The notes below the pieces were generated by a model, which was given only the letters and a program-made list of their open reading frames with translations, searched no databases and was not told the origin of the DNA. Made by a program: the position numbers and the translations under genes. From an uncultured Opitutia bacterium (GTDB lineage: Bacteria > Verrucomicrobiota > Verrucomicrobiia > Opitutales > Opitutaceae), in contig CAIRCN010000010.1 of the NCBI GenBank assembly GCA_903877135.1, positions 62,001-126,000 of the forward strand: a stretch of DNA of 64,000 nucleotides. The letters run 5' to 3'. How positions within the stretch are numbered: position 1 is the first letter of the stretch; the number at the start of each line of letters is the position of its first letter. Below, piece after piece: positions 38,576 to 49,021 of the stretch.

Positions 38576-40213
38576 CTAGTTTATTTTACAAATGTTACAT
38601 AGGTCATTTAAGAAGTCATTGCCCTTGTCGTCAACGAGGATGAATGCCGGGAAATCCTTCACCTCGATTTTCCACACCGCCTCCATGCCCAGTTCGGGAT
38701 ACTCGAGCACCTCGACTTTTTTGATGTTTTCCTTGGCGAGAATCGCCGCCGGCCCGCCGATGCTGCCGAGATAAAACCCGCCGTGTTTCTTGCATGCATC
38801 GGTCACCGTTTTGCTGCGATTGCCCTTCGCGAGCATGATCATCGAGCCGCCGTTCGCCTGGAACAGATCAACGTAGCTGTCCATCCGGCCCGCGGTCGTC
38901 GGCCCGAACGATCCCGACGCGTAGCCCTTGGGCGTCTTCGCCGGTCCCGCGTAGTAGACCGCGTGATCCTTGAGATATTGCGGCAAACCCTGACCGGCTT
39001 CGATGCGCTCCTTCAGCTTTGCGTGCGCGATGTCGCGCGCGACAATCAGCGGACCGGTCAACGAGAGGCGCGTCGTCACGGGATACTTCGAGAGTTCGGC
39101 GAGAATAGCTTTCATCGGCCGGTTGAGATCGACCCGCACGATGTTGTTGTCCTTCCACAGGCGGGCCGCCGCGGGAATGAAGCGGCCGGGGTTGGTTTCC
39201 ATTTTCTCGAGGAAGATGCCGTCCTTGGTGATCTTCGCCTTGATGTTGCGGTCGGCGGTGCAGGAGACACCCATTGCGACCGGGCAGCTCGCACCATGGC
39301 GCGGCAGGCGCACGACTCGCGCATCGATCGCAAAATATTTTCCGCCGAACTGAGCGCCGAGGCCCGTCGCCCGCGCGATTTCCATGACCTTCGCCTCCAT
39401 CGCGAGGTCGCGGAACGCCCGGCCGTGCTGATTGCCGGTGGTCGGCAGCGCATCGAGATATTTTGCCGAGGTGAGCTTCAGCGTCTTCATGCACGCCTCG
39501 GCGCTCGTGCCGCCAACGACGAACACGAGGTGGTAAGGCGGACACGCCGACGTGCCGAGGAGCGGAAGTTTGTCGGCAACAAATTTCTCGAAGCTCTTCG
39601 GGTTGAGCACCGCCTTGGTCTCCTGGAACAGAAACATCTTGTTCGCGGAGCCGCCGCCCTTGGCCACGAAAAGGAACTCGTATTTCGCGCCCTCTGTGGC
39701 GAGCACGTCGATCTGCGCGGGGAGATTCGTGCCGGTGTTCACTTCCTTCCACATGTCGAGCGGCGCCGTCTGCGAATAGCGCAGGTTTTCCTTCGTGAAG
39801 CACTCGTAAACGCCCTTGGAAATCCACTCGGCGTCGTTCGCGCCGATCCACACCTGCTGGCCCTTCTTCGCCATGATGGCGGCGGTGCCCGTGTCCTGGC
39901 ACATCGGCAGGATGCCCTCGGCGGAAATCTCGGCGTTCTTCAGGAACGTGAGTGCGACATAGCGATCGTTCGCCGACGCCTCGGGATCGTCGAGGATGGC
40001 GGCGATTTGCTCGAGATGCTTGGTCCGGAGCATGAACGCCGTGTCGTGAAACGCCTGCTGCGCCAGAAACGCGAGCGCCTCCGGCGCCACCTTTAGTATC
40101 TCGCGCCCCTCGAAGGTCGTCGTGCTGACACCCTCCTTCGAGAGCAGGCGATACTCGGTCGTATCATCGCCGAGGGGAAACGGTTCTTGGTAGAAAAACG
40201 GCGGCGTAGGCAT
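38576..40213 (-). CDS. fumA: Class I fumarate hydratase, iron-sulfur type
   Basis: Reversible hydration of fumarate to malate in the TCA cycle; oxygen-sensitive [4Fe-4S] enzyme, cytoplasmic. 545 residues, the normal length. The three cluster cysteines are in [22 protein letters not shown] and the [15 protein letters not shown] block; the C-terminal beta-type domain has [14 protein letters not shown] and [14 protein letters not shown]. Choice of this form fits an organism adapted to low oxygen. The upstream 60-90 bases contain two GC-rich hairpins. Downstream (38315-38575) is an AT-rich gap without a recognisable gene. Confidence 0.95.
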   Translation of the reverse strand: MPTPPFFYQEPFPLGDDTTEYRLLSKEGVSTTTFEGREILKVAPEALAFLAQQAFHDTAFMLRTKHLEQIAAILDDPEASANDRYVALTFLKNAEISAEGILPMCQDTGTAAIMAKKGQQVWIGANDAEWISKGVYECFTKENLRYSQTAPLDMWKEVNTGTNLPAQIDVLATEGAKYEFLFVAKGGGSANKMFLFQETKAVLNPKSFEKFVADKLPLLGTSACPPYHLVFVVGGTSAEACMKTLKLTSAKYLDALPTTGNQHGRAFRDLAMEAKVMEIARATGLGAQFGGKYFAIDARVVRLPRHGASCPVAMGVSCTADRNIKAKITKDGIFLEKMETNPGRFIPAAARLWKDNNIVRVDLNRPMKAILAELSKYPVTTRLSLTGPLIVARDIAHAKLKERIEAGQGLPQYLKDHAVYYAGPAKTPKGYASGSFGPTTAGRMDSYVDLFQANGGSMIMLAKGNRSKTVTDACKKHGGFYLGSIGGPAAILAKENIKKVEVLEYPELGMEAVWKIEVKDFPAFILVDDKGNDFLNDLCNICKIN

Positions 40214-40276
40214 ACCTCCAACTTGGCGGGAAACGCCGCCGAGACAAGCGGGCAGGCGGCCTCGCCGCCTTTTGCA

Positions 40277-40305
40277 GAAAAAGTTGGCGGGCGCATTAGC
40301 CCGCC
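40277..40305 (-). terminator. Rho-independent terminator after the Gfo/Idh gene
   Basis: A 7-bp stem (GGCGGGC at 40286-40292, GCCCGCC at 40299-40305) with a 6-nt loop is followed on the minus strand by a T-rich tract (A run at 40278-40282 on the plus strand). It lies 16 nt beyond the stop of the Gfo/Idh oxidoreductase gene. A second stem (AGGCGGC / GCCGCCT, 40254-40270) lies between it and fumA. Confidence 0.7.
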
Positions 40306-40320
40306 GGGGCCGGACCTGTG

Positions 40321-41580
40321 CTACGGGTGAGCGGCCACCGCCATCGCGGCGATCACGGCATGGAAACGAGGCAGATCGGCCGCCGTCACCACTTCGCCCG
40401 GATCGCGCAGCCAGCCGTTGGCTCCGGGCCAGAGGCCGCGCACCAGAAATGCCTCCTGCGCAGCCTGTATCCCGGCGACATCGAGATAGTTCTTCTGCTC
40501 TTTCATCTCATGCACTCCCATCACGAGCGCCGCAGGAATGGGCGCGATGCGACCGCTGGAAACGTGAGCGAGATCGTTGAGCACTACGAAGGGGCGGGAA
40601 TCGGCCAGCGTCGTGGCGGGCCGTGCGCTCTCGCCGCGCAGGTAACGGTAGTATTCGAGGTGGTTATCAGCTAGACCGTCGAACGTCTCCGGGGTGAGCC
40701 GCTCGACCTTCCCGTCGGTCCAGCGCACCTCCGCCTGTTGGCCGATGATGTAGCGCACGGTGGCCTTCTCGCACACGATCGTCTCGGTTTGCGAACTCGC
40801 GCCCGCGCAGGCGTGCGAGAGCGCGAAGCGCAGCGTCTCGCCGGCCGCCGTGTCAGCCTCGACAAAAAACGTGTCGGCCCCCTCGATGGCGTGGGCCCGG
40901 TAAAGCTCGGCGCGCACCGCCGTCGGCTGCGCCCAGCTGAAGAGCTGGTCGCGGCCGACCCAGAACAGCAGGTTGTGGACGAAGTGAGCGAGGGCGTTGC
41001 CGAAACAGGAGTCGAGCACGACGCGGCCGTCCATCATGAGCCGCCCGGCCCAATTGTTGCGCCGGAAATAGTCAGCCGGTCGCGGCCAGAGCGCGGCGAG
41101 CGTCGCCCCGCGCACGGCGCCGAACTCGCCGGCGAGGATGCGCGACTTCAGGGCCAGCCGCGTTTTCTCGATGATGAAATTGAAGCCGACGAGCGACGAT
41201 TTTCTCGCCAGTCGGTCGCGGGTGATCATGTCCTCCAACTCCGCGTAATCGAGCGTCGGCGGTTTTTCGAGATAGACGGGCAGGCCGAGTTCGACGCCGG
41301 CGCGGTGCATATCCGCGTGCAGTTGGATCGGCGTGGGCACGACCAGCATGTCGAGATCGTGGTGGCACGCTGCAAGCATCGCGCGATAGTCGTCGAACAC
41401 GCGCACGCCGCGGCCAGCAAACCGCCAGCTTTCCCGCTGCGTGACAAACAATGGTGCATGTGGATCGCAGGTGCAGATGAGCTTCGCTTCGCCGCGCTCC
41501 TCGAGCCGGGCCACGGTGTTGTGGTGCCAGCCGGCGAAGCCCCCCATGCCGATGATCCCTATGCGCACCGGGTTCATCAT
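40321..41580 (-). CDS. Gfo/Idh/MocA-family oxidoreductase
   Basis: NAD(P)-dependent sugar or sugar-derivative dehydrogenase, 419 residues. The Rossmann domain has [14 protein letters not shown], and the family motif EKPPTLDY (Lys about 105) is intact; the C-terminal alpha/beta domain contains [20 protein letters not shown], where a catalytic His is expected. Its start overlaps the stop of kdsD by 4 nt, so the two are translationally coupled. Families of this kind are very diverse and the substrate cannot be given; the coupling to Kdo synthesis hints at a role in surface sugar metabolism. Confidence 0.85.
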   Translation of the reverse strand: MMNPVRIGIIGMGGFAGWHHNTVARLEERGEAKLICTCDPHAPLFVTQRESWRFAGRGVRVFDDYRAMLAACHHDLDMLVVPTPIQLHADMHRAGVELGLPVYLEKPPTLDYAELEDMITRDRLARKSSLVGFNFIIEKTRLALKSRILAGEFGAVRGATLAALWPRPADYFRRNNWAGRLMMDGRVVLDSCFGNALAHFVHNLLFWVGRDQLFSWAQPTAVRAELYRAHAIEGADTFFVEADTAAGETLRFALSHACAGASSQTETIVCEKATVRYIIGQQAEVRWTDGKVERLTPETFDGLADNHLEYYRYLRGESARPATTLADSRPFVVLNDLAHVSSGRIAPIPAALVMGVHEMKEQKNYLDVAGIQAAQEAFLVRGLWPGANGWLRDPGEVVTAADLPRFHAVIAAMAVAAHP

Positions 41581-42563
41581 ACGATTTTGAGCTTGGGCAA
41601 ATCCTGGCCGTCGATCAGCCCGACGGGCCGGCCGCGTGCGTCCACCACGATCAGGTCGTCAATCTTGTGCGCCTCGAATAGCCGCAGCGCATCGACGCCC
41701 AGCGCGTCCTGGGCAATGACCTTCGGGTTTTTTGTCATGAACAGCGCCACCGGTTTCTGCAGGAAATCCGGCCCGGTCAGCGCGCTGCGGCGGAAATCGC
41801 CGTCGGTCAAAATGCCTGTGAGCCGGCCGGACTTCGCCTGCACGAGCGCGATGCTGCCCGATTTCGCCCGCGTCATCGTCAGAATCGCGTCCTGCGTCGT
41901 CACCGTCTCGGCGGCGACGGGCAGCCGGTCGCCCGTGCGCATGATGTCGCGGACCTTGAGCAAGAGCGCCCCGATGTTACCGGCGGGATGGAATTTCGCA
42001 AAATCGTCGCGCGTGAAGCCGCGTTCCTCGAGGAGGACCATCGCAAGCGCGTCGCCAAGCGCGAGGGCGGCGGTCGTGCTGGCAGTGGGGGCGAGCGCAA
42101 GCGGACAGGCCTCGCGGCGCACCCGGTAAAACAGGTGGTGCTCCGCGTTCTTCGCCAAGTCGGATTCTGGGTAGCCAGTGAACGCGACCAGTTTCACACC
42201 CACGCGCTTGAGCACGGGAATGAGCCGGAGGATCTCCTCGGTCTGGCCGCTGTTGCTCAGGAGGATCGCAAGGTCACCCTCGGCGCAGAGGCCGACATCC
42301 CCGTGCAGTGCCTGTGTGGCATCGAGGAAACACGAGTTGACCCCGGTGCTGTTGAACGTGCCGGTGAGCTTCTGCGCAATATGCGCCGACTTGCCGACGC
42401 CGGTGAAGATGAGCTTGTTGCCAGCCGCGACGGTGGCGGCCACTGCACGGGCGGTTTCGACAAATTCAGCCCCTAAGCCCTTCGCAGTCTCGGCAAGCGC
42501 AGCTGCCTCGATGCGGATGCAGTCACGGGCACGGGCGAGGACAGATTTAAGTTGCAGTGCCAT
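41577..42563 (-). CDS. kdsD: D-arabinose-5-phosphate isomerase (KpsF/GutQ family)
   Basis: Converts ribulose-5-phosphate to arabinose-5-phosphate, the precursor of Kdo in LPS. 328 residues: an SIS domain (about 40-180) with FTGVGKSAHIAQK, ALHGDVGL, LSNSGQTEEI and the CPLALAPTASTTAAL loop, then two CBS domains (about 205-328) ending VVDARGRPVGLIDGQDL. Length matches the family. It heads a two-gene unit with the Gfo/Idh gene and is divergent from the LysM lipoprotein gene. Confidence 0.93.
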   Translation of the reverse strand: MALQLKSVLARARDCIRIEAAALAETAKGLGAEFVETARAVAATVAAGNKLIFTGVGKSAHIAQKLTGTFNSTGVNSCFLDATQALHGDVGLCAEGDLAILLSNSGQTEEILRLIPVLKRVGVKLVAFTGYPESDLAKNAEHHLFYRVRREACPLALAPTASTTAALALGDALAMVLLEERGFTRDDFAKFHPAGNIGALLLKVRDIMRTGDRLPVAAETVTTQDAILTMTRAKSGSIALVQAKSGRLTGILTDGDFRRSALTGPDFLQKPVALFMTKNPKVIAQDALGVDALRLFEAHKIDDLIVVDARGRPVGLIDGQDLPKLKIV

Positions 42564-42638
42564 TTATAGTTTGAGTCGCCGAAGGAGAGTGGGAATTTAC
42601 GGCGAACCGCTATTCGTTCAATCCCTTTCCCTCGTCAG

Positions 42639-43511
42639 ATGAGAATACGTTCCCTTGCCTCCGTTTGGCTGACTGCCGCACTTCTTTTGCTTGTGGCCGG
42701 CTGTGACCGTGGCGACGGCCCGAGCCTCTCCTCCGAGACCGACGAGCCCGGCTACCGGCAGGGCCAGCAACTCGCCAAGCAGGGCCGCACCCAGGAAGCG
42801 CTCTCCTCGTATCTCAAGGTCATTGCCAAACGTGGCGACGCTGCGCCCGAGTCGCACCTTGAGACGGGCCTCATCTACCTACAGAGCATCAAGGATCCGC
42901 TCGCGGCGATTTATCATTTCCGCAAGTATCTCGAACTGCAGCCCAACTCCCGGCAGGCAGTCTATGTGAAGGGTCTCGTGGACACCGCCAAACGCGAGTT
43001 CGCCCGCACCTTGCCCGCCCAGCCGCTCGAAAATCAGGCGGAACGGCTCGACAACCTCGACCAGATCGACCGCCTCCAACGGGAAAACGAGCAGCTGAAG
43101 GCTGAACTCTCCTCCCTCCGGTCGGGCGGTGCGCTCCCGACCATCACCACCCGCGCGACTCTAGGCAGCCCCGATGCCGGGGAAAACCACCCGCCGCCGT
43201 TCGTCGCGCCGCAGGTCGGCGCCGAGGAGTCGCCCATCAAACTCGACTCCGAACCGCCGAAGATCGTGGCCACCTTGCCACTCGCACAGGCGTCCCCGCA
43301 GTCGTCCGGTGGCGAACATGCGGTGCGGGCCAAGCCCACGCCGCCGTCGGGCACGCGCACCCACACCGTGCAACGGGGCGACACGCTGTTCAACCTCGCC
43401 CAACGCTACTACGGCTCCTCCTCGAAGTGGCGCGCAATCTACGACGCCAACCGTGATCAGTTGCCCAGCCAGAACTCGCTCCGGATCCGTATGGTGTTGA
43501 AGATTCCCTGA
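42639..43511 (+). CDS. LysM-domain lipoprotein with TPR-like region
   Basis: A 290-residue lipoprotein: lipobox LLLLVAGC (Cys22), a TPR-like helical segment (about 40-115, GYRQGQQLAKQGRTQEALSSY and PLAAIYHFRKYLELQPNS), a short coiled coil (RLQRENEQLKAELSSLR), a Pro-rich linker, and a C-terminal LysM domain (about 245-290, THTVQRGDTLFNLAQRYYG). LysM binds peptidoglycan, so it probably tethers the outer membrane or a complex to the cell wall. It ends 3 nt before the aminotransferase gene. The specific role is unknown. Confidence 0.85.
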   Translation: MRIRSLASVWLTAALLLLVAGCDRGDGPSLSSETDEPGYRQGQQLAKQGRTQEALSSYLKVIAKRGDAAPESHLETGLIYLQSIKDPLAAIYHFRKYLELQPNSRQAVYVKGLVDTAKREFARTLPAQPLENQAERLDNLDQIDRLQRENEQLKAELSSLRSGGALPTITTRATLGSPDAGENHPPPFVAPQVGAEESPIKLDSEPPKIVATLPLAQASPQSSGGEHAVRAKPTPPSGTRTHTVQRGDTLFNLAQRYYGSSSKWRAIYDANRDQLPSQNSLRIRMVLKIP

Positions 43512-43514
43512 CGC

Positions 43515-44666
43515 ATGCCCGCCACCTCCCGCCGCACCTCCGTCTTCACGGAGTCGCTCATCCGTGAGATGTCGCGCGTCGCCGCGCGCCACGGCGCGAT
43601 CAACCTCGCGCAGGGCTTCCCCGACTGGGATCCGCCCGCCGCGCTCGTGCAGGCGGCGAAGGACGCGATGGACGCGCACCGCCACCAATACGCCGTCACC
43701 TGGGGCTCCGCCGAATTGCGCACCGCCCTCGCCGCGAAAATCACACGCTTCATGGGCGTGCCGGTCGACGCCGAGCGCGAACTCGTTGTTACCTGCGGCG
43801 CCACCGAGGCGATGATGGTGGCGATGCTGACCGTCTGCGATCCGGGCGACCGCGTTGGTCTCTTCTCACCGTTCTACGAAAACTATTCAGCTGACGCGAT
43901 CCTCACGGGCGCCACCCCGGTGCTCGTGCCGCTGCACCCGCCGCACTACCGCTTCGATCCGACGGAACTGCGCGCCGTCTTCGCAAGCGGGCTAAAGGCG
44001 TTTGTGCTCTGCAACCCGTCGAACCCCTGCGGGCGGGTCTTCACGCGCGAGGAACTCCTGCAGATCGCCGCGCTCGCGGAGGAATTCGACGTGTGGGTGC
44101 TGACCGACGAGGTTTACGAGCACATCGTGTTCGCGCCGCACCGACACGTTTACTTCGCGACCCTCCCCGGCATGGCGAAACGCACGCTGATGTGCTCGTC
44201 GCTCTCAAAAACCTTTTCGATCACCGGCTGGCGGCTCGGCTACGTGCATGCCGCGCCGGAGGTCATCGCGCAGGCGCGCAAGGTCCACGACTTCCTCACC
44301 GTCGGCGCCGCCGCGCCGCTCCAGCACGCGGTCGTCACCGCGCTGAATTTTCCCGCGAGCTACTACGACGGGCTCTGCGCGGAATACGCCGCCTCGCGCG
44401 ACGTGCTGCTCGGCTACCTCGACCAAACGGGCCTCAGCTACACGCGACCCGAGGGCGCCTACTTCGTGATGGTGGACATTTCGCGCTTCGGCTACGCGAG
44501 CGACGTGGAGTTCGCGCATTGGATGACGCGCGAGATCGGCGTCGCGCCGGTGCCCGGCTCGAGTTTTTTTGCGCCCGGCGAGAATCGCTACATCCGGCTT
44601 AACTTCGCGAAAAAACCCGCGACGCTGCACGCCGCGGGCGAGAGATTGCTCAAGCTCAGGCGCTGA
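43515..44666 (+). CDS. Class I PLP aminotransferase (methionine/kynurenine type)
   Basis: Fold-type I aminotransferase of 383 residues, resembling the methionine or kynurenine-oxoglutarate aminotransferase branch (INLAQGFPDWDPP, LVVTCGATEAMMVA, FYENYSADA). The PLP lysine is about residue 232 in SSLSKTFSITGWRLGY and the Arg that binds the substrate carboxylate is in RLNFAKK. It starts 3 nt after the LysM gene, though functions seem unrelated. It is convergent with the class III aminotransferase gene, with a single base between the two stop codons. The exact amino acid substrate is not determined. Confidence 0.88.
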   Translation: MPATSRRTSVFTESLIREMSRVAARHGAINLAQGFPDWDPPAALVQAAKDAMDAHRHQYAVTWGSAELRTALAAKITRFMGVPVDAERELVVTCGATEAMMVAMLTVCDPGDRVGLFSPFYENYSADAILTGATPVLVPLHPPHYRFDPTELRAVFASGLKAFVLCNPSNPCGRVFTREELLQIAALAEEFDVWVLTDEVYEHIVFAPHRHVYFATLPGMAKRTLMCSSLSKTFSITGWRLGYVHAAPEVIAQARKVHDFLTVGAAAPLQHAVVTALNFPASYYDGLCAEYAASRDVLLGYLDQTGLSYTRPEGAYFVMVDISRFGYASDVEFAHWMTREIGVAPVPGSSFFAPGENRYIRLNFAKKPATLHAAGERLLKLRR

Positions 44667-44667
44667 C

Positions 44668-46008
44668 TCAGAGCGCGCCGATCGCCTCGTCGAGGACGGC
44701 GAGGACGAAGTCGGCGTCGGCCTGCGTGATGTTCATCGGCGGGGCGAAGCGGATAGTCTGGCCCCAGAGGCCGCCTTTGCCGAGGAGCAGGCCGAGTTCG
44801 CGGGCGTTTTCCACGGCCTGCGCGCACTCTTCCTTGCCGGGCGCCTTGGTCGCGCGGTCCTTCACGAACTCAATGCCGAGCATCAGGCCCTTGCCTCGGA
44901 CGTCGCCGATGACCGGGTATTTTCCCTTCAGCTTGTTCAGGCCAGCGAGGAGGTAGGTGCCGAGCTTCAGGCAATTTTCTTGCGTTTTTTCCTGTTCGAT
45001 GACCTCGAGGACGGCTTTGCCAATGGCGCTGACGACGGGGTTGCCGCCGAAGGTGTTGAAGTGGACCTTTTGGGTCATCACAGCGGCGATCTTCGGCGTG
45101 GTGACGACGGCGGCGAGGGGCGCGCCGTTGCCGATGCCCTTGGCCATCGTGACGATGTCGGGGATGACACCCTGCGTCTCGAAGCCCCAGAAATGCGTGC
45201 CAGTGCGGCCGAAGCCCGTCTGGACCTCGTCGGCGATGCAGACGCCGCCGGCGGCGCGGACGTGAGCGTAGACCTGCTGGAGGTAGCCCTGGGGAAACTC
45301 GACGAAGCCGCCCACGCCCTGGATCGACTCGGCGATGAACGCGGAGACCTTGCCGGGCGTGGCGTATTCGATGAGGTTCTTGACGTCGTCGGCGTATTTG
45401 CGACCGGCGTCGGGGTCGTCGTAGCCAAAGTTGCCGCGGTAGGGGTAGGGAGACTGCGCGTGGTGGACGCCGAAGGAGTGGGGCGTGTTGAATTTCCAGG
45501 TGCTGTGTGCGGTGAGGCCCATTGAGGCGGGGCTGCCGCCGTGGTAGGCGTTGCGGAGGGCGATGGCGTCGTAGTTGCCGGTGTAGAGGCGCGCCATGAG
45601 CATCGCGAGGTCGTTGGCCTCGGAGCCGGAGTTGACGAAGTAGCAGACCTTGAGGTCACCGGGCATCTTCGAGGCGAGTTTCTCCGCGTATTCCGCGATT
45701 TTCGGTTGGAGATAAATGGTGGTGGAGTGCTGGAGCGTGGCGTTCTGGGCGTTGGCGGCGGCGAGGACGTGCGGGTGGCAGTGACCGACGCTGACGGTCA
45801 CGATGCCGCCGAGGCCGTCGAGGTAGCGTTTGCCGGTGTCGTCCCAGACATACTGCATTTTCCCCTCCACGATCATGATTGGCTGCTTGTAATAGAGGAA
45901 GAGGCCGGGGTTGAGGTATTGCTTGCGCAGCGCGAGCACGTGGTCGGCGGACGGGCCGGTATAGGGCGCGGGAGTGTGCGCGGTGGGAGGAAGAGGGATG
46001 GATTTCAT
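44668..46008 (-). CDS. Class III aminotransferase, probable beta-alanine transaminase
   Basis: PLP enzyme of 446 residues, similar to alanine-glyoxylate/beta-alanine transaminases (AGXT2-like). It shows [42 protein letters not shown] and the PLP lysine about residue 287 in [15 protein letters not shown]. As last gene of the pyrimidine cluster it most likely converts beta-alanine or beta-aminoisobutyrate to malonate or methylmalonate semialdehyde, the substrate of the MmsA encoded upstream. That specificity is inferred from context. The ATG at 46008 (MKSIPLPP) is the first in the conserved region, 41 nt after the transporter stop. Confidence 0.88.
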   Translation of the reverse strand: MKSIPLPPTAHTPAPYTGPSADHVLALRKQYLNPGLFLYYKQPIMIVEGKMQYVWDDTGKRYLDGLGGIVTVSVGHCHPHVLAAANAQNATLQHSTTIYLQPKIAEYAEKLASKMPGDLKVCYFVNSGSEANDLAMLMARLYTGNYDAIALRNAYHGGSPASMGLTAHSTWKFNTPHSFGVHHAQSPYPYRGNFGYDDPDAGRKYADDVKNLIEYATPGKVSAFIAESIQGVGGFVEFPQGYLQQVYAHVRAAGGVCIADEVQTGFGRTGTHFWGFETQGVIPDIVTMAKGIGNGAPLAAVVTTPKIAAVMTQKVHFNTFGGNPVVSAIGKAVLEVIEQEKTQENCLKLGTYLLAGLNKLKGKYPVIGDVRGKGLMLGIEFVKDRATKAPGKEECAQAVENARELGLLLGKGGLWGQTIRFAPPMNITQADADFVLAVLDEAIGAL

Positions 46009-46049
46009 GGGACTAGTGAACAGCGAAATGGGGCGGGTGACGAGCGGGT

Positions 46050-47558
46050 TCAGCCGCGGGGGGCGAGTTTCCGAAGGACGAGGTAGACGAGGAAGGCGAC
46101 GCCGAAGCCGACGAACCAGGCGTAATTGTAGAGCGAGAGCAGGAACGGGGAAACGTGGGCGCCGTCGATGACCTTCACGTTCGCGAGGAAACCCGGCAGG
46201 CTCGGGAGCACGCCGACGGTGAAGGCCGCGATCGCGACGAGGCTGAAGCCGCCTTGGTAGCGATACTCGCCCTCGGGGAGGTAGAGGTTGAGCACGTCGA
46301 GGTGCCGGCGGCGCACGACGAAATAGTCGGCAATCATCACACCGCCGATCGGCCCGAGCAGGCCACTGTAGGCGATGAGCCAGGTGAAGATGTAGCCGTT
46401 GGGGTCGGCGACGAGTTTCCATGGCATCATCACGATGCCGATGAGCCCAGTGATGAAGCCGCCGACGCGGAAGGAAATTTTTTTCGGCGCGAGGTGGGCA
46501 AAGTCGTTGGCAGGCGAGACGACGTTGGCGGCGATGTTGGTCGCAAGCGTGGCGATGCAGAGCGCGAGCATCGAGACGACGAGGAGCGCGGGATTCTTGA
46601 ACCGCGTGAGCACGTCCACCGGGTCCCAGATTGTGGTGCCGTAGATGATCGTGGTGGCCGAGGTGACGGCGACGCCGATGAAGGCGTAGAGCGCCATGGT
46701 GGCCGGGAGGCCGACGAGCTGGCCGACGACTTGGTCGCGCTGCGTGTAGGCATAGCGCGAGAAGTCGGGGATGTTGAGCGAGAGCGTCGCCCAGAAGCCG
46801 ACCATACCGGTGAGCGCCGGGAAGAAAAACGTCCAGAATTGTCCGGCCTTGGGCTGGCCGGCGTCGAAGGCGGAGGGCTGCGAGAGGATGGGGCCGAAGC
46901 CGCCGGCGTTGCGGTAGGCCCACCAGAGCAGAAGCAGGCCGAGGGCGATGAGGAGCGGCGCCTTGATGTTCAGGAGCACGCGGATGGTGTCGATGCCGCG
47001 CCAGATGACCCACATATTGATGCACCAAAAAAACAGGAAGCAGAGGAACTGCGCGCCCGTGATGCCGAGAAAATTGGCCGTCGAGCCCGACGCGAGCGAC
47101 GGCCAGAAGACGGCGAGGATTTTGTAGATGGCGTTGCCGCCGATCCACGTCTGGATGCCGAACCAGCCGCAGGCGACGAGCGCGCGGAGAAGCGCGGGGA
47201 GGTTAGCGCCCGCGGTGCCGAACGAGGCGCGGCAGAAAACGGGAAACGGAATGCCGTATTTCGTGCCGGCGTGGGCGTTGAGGATCATCGGCACCACGAC
47301 GACCAAATTGCCGAGGAAGATGGTGACAATGGCCTGCGACCAGTTCATGCCGCCGCCGATGAGCGACGAGGCGAGCATGTAGGTGGGGATGCACGCCGAC
47401 ATCGAGATCCACAGCGCGGCAAAGCTCAGCAGTCCCCACTTGCGCTGGGCGCGCGTAACGGGTGCGAGGTCGGCGTTGTAGAGGTGCGAGTGCTGGATTT
47501 GCGCGAGGTCAAACTCGACGTCGGGGGCGTTATGAACGAGGCCGGGGTTGGTGGGCAT
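46050..47558 (-). CDS. NCS1-family nucleobase:cation symporter
   Basis: Twelve-helix inner membrane transporter of 502 residues in the NCS1 family (purines, pyrimidines, hydantoins, allantoin). Family-like segments are the N-terminal [47 protein letters not shown] and [16 protein letters not shown]. Placed in the middle of the reductive pyrimidine operon, it most likely imports uracil or thymine. A palindromic element sits between its start and the upstream dihydropyrimidinase stop. Confidence 0.9.
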   Translation of the reverse strand: MPTNPGLVHNAPDVEFDLAQIQHSHLYNADLAPVTRAQRKWGLLSFAALWISMSACIPTYMLASSLIGGGMNWSQAIVTIFLGNLVVVVPMILNAHAGTKYGIPFPVFCRASFGTAGANLPALLRALVACGWFGIQTWIGGNAIYKILAVFWPSLASGSTANFLGITGAQFLCFLFFWCINMWVIWRGIDTIRVLLNIKAPLLIALGLLLLWWAYRNAGGFGPILSQPSAFDAGQPKAGQFWTFFFPALTGMVGFWATLSLNIPDFSRYAYTQRDQVVGQLVGLPATMALYAFIGVAVTSATTIIYGTTIWDPVDVLTRFKNPALLVVSMLALCIATLATNIAANVVSPANDFAHLAPKKISFRVGGFITGLIGIVMMPWKLVADPNGYIFTWLIAYSGLLGPIGGVMIADYFVVRRRHLDVLNLYLPEGEYRYQGGFSLVAIAAFTVGVLPSLPGFLANVKVIDGAHVSPFLLSLYNYAWFVGFGVAFLVYLVLRKLAPRG

Positions 47559-47568
47559 GTTTGGGGTA

Positions 47569-47618
47569 GCGCCGGCTCCCAGCCGGCAGGGTTGAGATGG
47601 CCGGCTGGAAGCCGGCGC
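47569..47618. repeat. REP-like palindrome between transporter and dihydropyrimidinase genes
   Basis: Two 19-nt arms (GCGCCGGCTCCCAGCCGGC at 47569-47587 and GCCGGCTGGAAGCCGGCGC at 47600-47618) are inverted copies with one mismatch, separated by 12 nt. There is no T tract, so it is not a classic terminator. Each arm contains its own GCCGGCT/AGCCGGC sub-repeat. It fills the 62-nt gap in an operon and may act as an RNA-stability or attenuation hairpin; its form suggests a dispersed repeat family. Confidence 0.75.
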
Positions 47619-47620
47619 AA

Positions 47621-49003
47621 CTAGAAGTGGCTCGGTTTGCGTTGGAGGAACTGGCCGCGACCGAGGGTGCCGGTGAACCGGCCGTCGCGGGCGGCGACTT
47701 GGCCGCGGACGGTGACCACGCTCGCGCGGCCCTCGATCGGCAAGCCTTCGAACGCGCTGTAGTCGACGGCCATGTGCTGCGTCTTCACGGAGATGTTCCC
47801 GCGATAGTTCGGATCGAAGACAACGAGATCGGCGTCGGCGCCAGGCTGGATCGCGCCTTTGCGCGGGAAGAGGTCGAACTGTTTCGCGACCTGAGTGCTG
47901 GCGGCGTTGACCATCGTGTGGAGGTCGATCTTGCCGGTCTTCACGCCGTAGGTGTAGAGGAGGTTGATGCGTTCCTCGAGCGAGGGGATGCCATTGGGGA
48001 TCTTGGTAAAGTCGTCCTTCCCCATCGGCTTTTGTGTCTTGAAGTCGAACGGCGCATGGTCGGTGGCCACGGTGTTGATGAGGCCGTCGCGGAGACCGCT
48101 CCAGAGGACGGATTGGTTCCCCTTGTCGCGCAGCGGCGGCGACATCACGTATTTCGCTCCCTCGAACTTCGGCTTCTCGGCGTAGGTTTTGTCGAGCGTG
48201 AGATATTGGATGAGCGTCTCGATGCCGACGCGCACTCCGCGCTGGCGGGCATTAATGGCCTGGTCGAGCGACTCCTTGCAGCTCAGGTGGACAATGTAGA
48301 CCGTGGCACCGGTGAGCTCGGCGAACGTCATGAGGTGGTGCACGCCCTCGGCCTCGACGGCGGGCGGGCGACTCTCGTGGTGATAGGAGGGATCGGTCTT
48401 GCCCGCGGCGATGAGCTCGCGGCAGCGCTCGGTGACGAGAGTCTCGTTTTCGCAGTGCGCGGTGACGACGACGCCGAGTTCATTGGCGAGCTTAAGCGTC
48501 CGGTAGAGTTCGGTGTCGTCGACGCCGAAGGCGCCCTTGTAGGCGAGGAAAATTTTAAAGGAGCTGATGCCGCGTTTCACGATCTCGCGAAGTTGGGATT
48601 CAGTCTGTGCGTCGTAGCGGGAGACGCCCATGTGGAACGAGAAATCGCACGCGGACTTGCCGACGGCCTGGCTCATCCAGAGATCGAAAGAGGCGAGGGC
48701 GTCATCCTTCTTCGCGGGGCAGCACATCTCGATGAGGGTGGTAGTGCCGCCGACGAGCGCTGCCTGCGAGCCGGTGACATAGGTGTCTTTCGAAAACGTC
48801 CCCATGAAGGGGAGGTAGATGTGGACGTGGGGGTCGATGAAGCCGGGGAAGACAAATTTGCCCGTGGCGTCGATGACCTCGGCGCCAGCGGGGGCGGAGA
48901 GGTTCTGGTCGATGCGGGTGATGGTGTCGCCTTCGCAGTAGATGTCGGCGACGTAGCGCGAGTCGGCCGTTACGATTTCTCCATTCTTGATCAAGAGTGC
49001 CAT
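47621..49003 (-). CDS. hydA: Dihydropyrimidinase (D-hydantoinase)
   Basis: Zinc amidohydrolase that opens dihydrouracil to N-carbamoyl-beta-alanine and dihydrothymine to its methyl homolog. 460 residues with the metal motif FIDPHVHIYLPFMG, the carboxylated lysine in SFKIFLAYKGAFGVDD (about residue 152), VTAHCENETLV, HLSCKESLDQA and the Asp in VATDHAPFDFKTQ. Length and motifs match dihydropyrimidinases. It starts 18 nt after mmsA stops and belongs to the pyrimidine operon. Confident. Confidence 0.95.
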   Translation of the reverse strand: MALLIKNGEIVTADSRYVADIYCEGDTITRIDQNLSAPAGAEVIDATGKFVFPGFIDPHVHIYLPFMGTFSKDTYVTGSQAALVGGTTTLIEMCCPAKKDDALASFDLWMSQAVGKSACDFSFHMGVSRYDAQTESQLREIVKRGISSFKIFLAYKGAFGVDDTELYRTLKLANELGVVVTAHCENETLVTERCRELIAAGKTDPSYHHESRPPAVEAEGVHHLMTFAELTGATVYIVHLSCKESLDQAINARQRGVRVGIETLIQYLTLDKTYAEKPKFEGAKYVMSPPLRDKGNQSVLWSGLRDGLINTVATDHAPFDFKTQKPMGKDDFTKIPNGIPSLEERINLLYTYGVKTGKIDLHTMVNAASTQVAKQFDLFPRKGAIQPGADADLVVFDPNYRGNISVKTQHMAVDYSAFEGLPIEGRASVVTVRGQVAARDGRFTGTLGRGQFLQRKPSHF

Positions 49004-49021
49004 GGTGAAGGTGGGTTAAGG

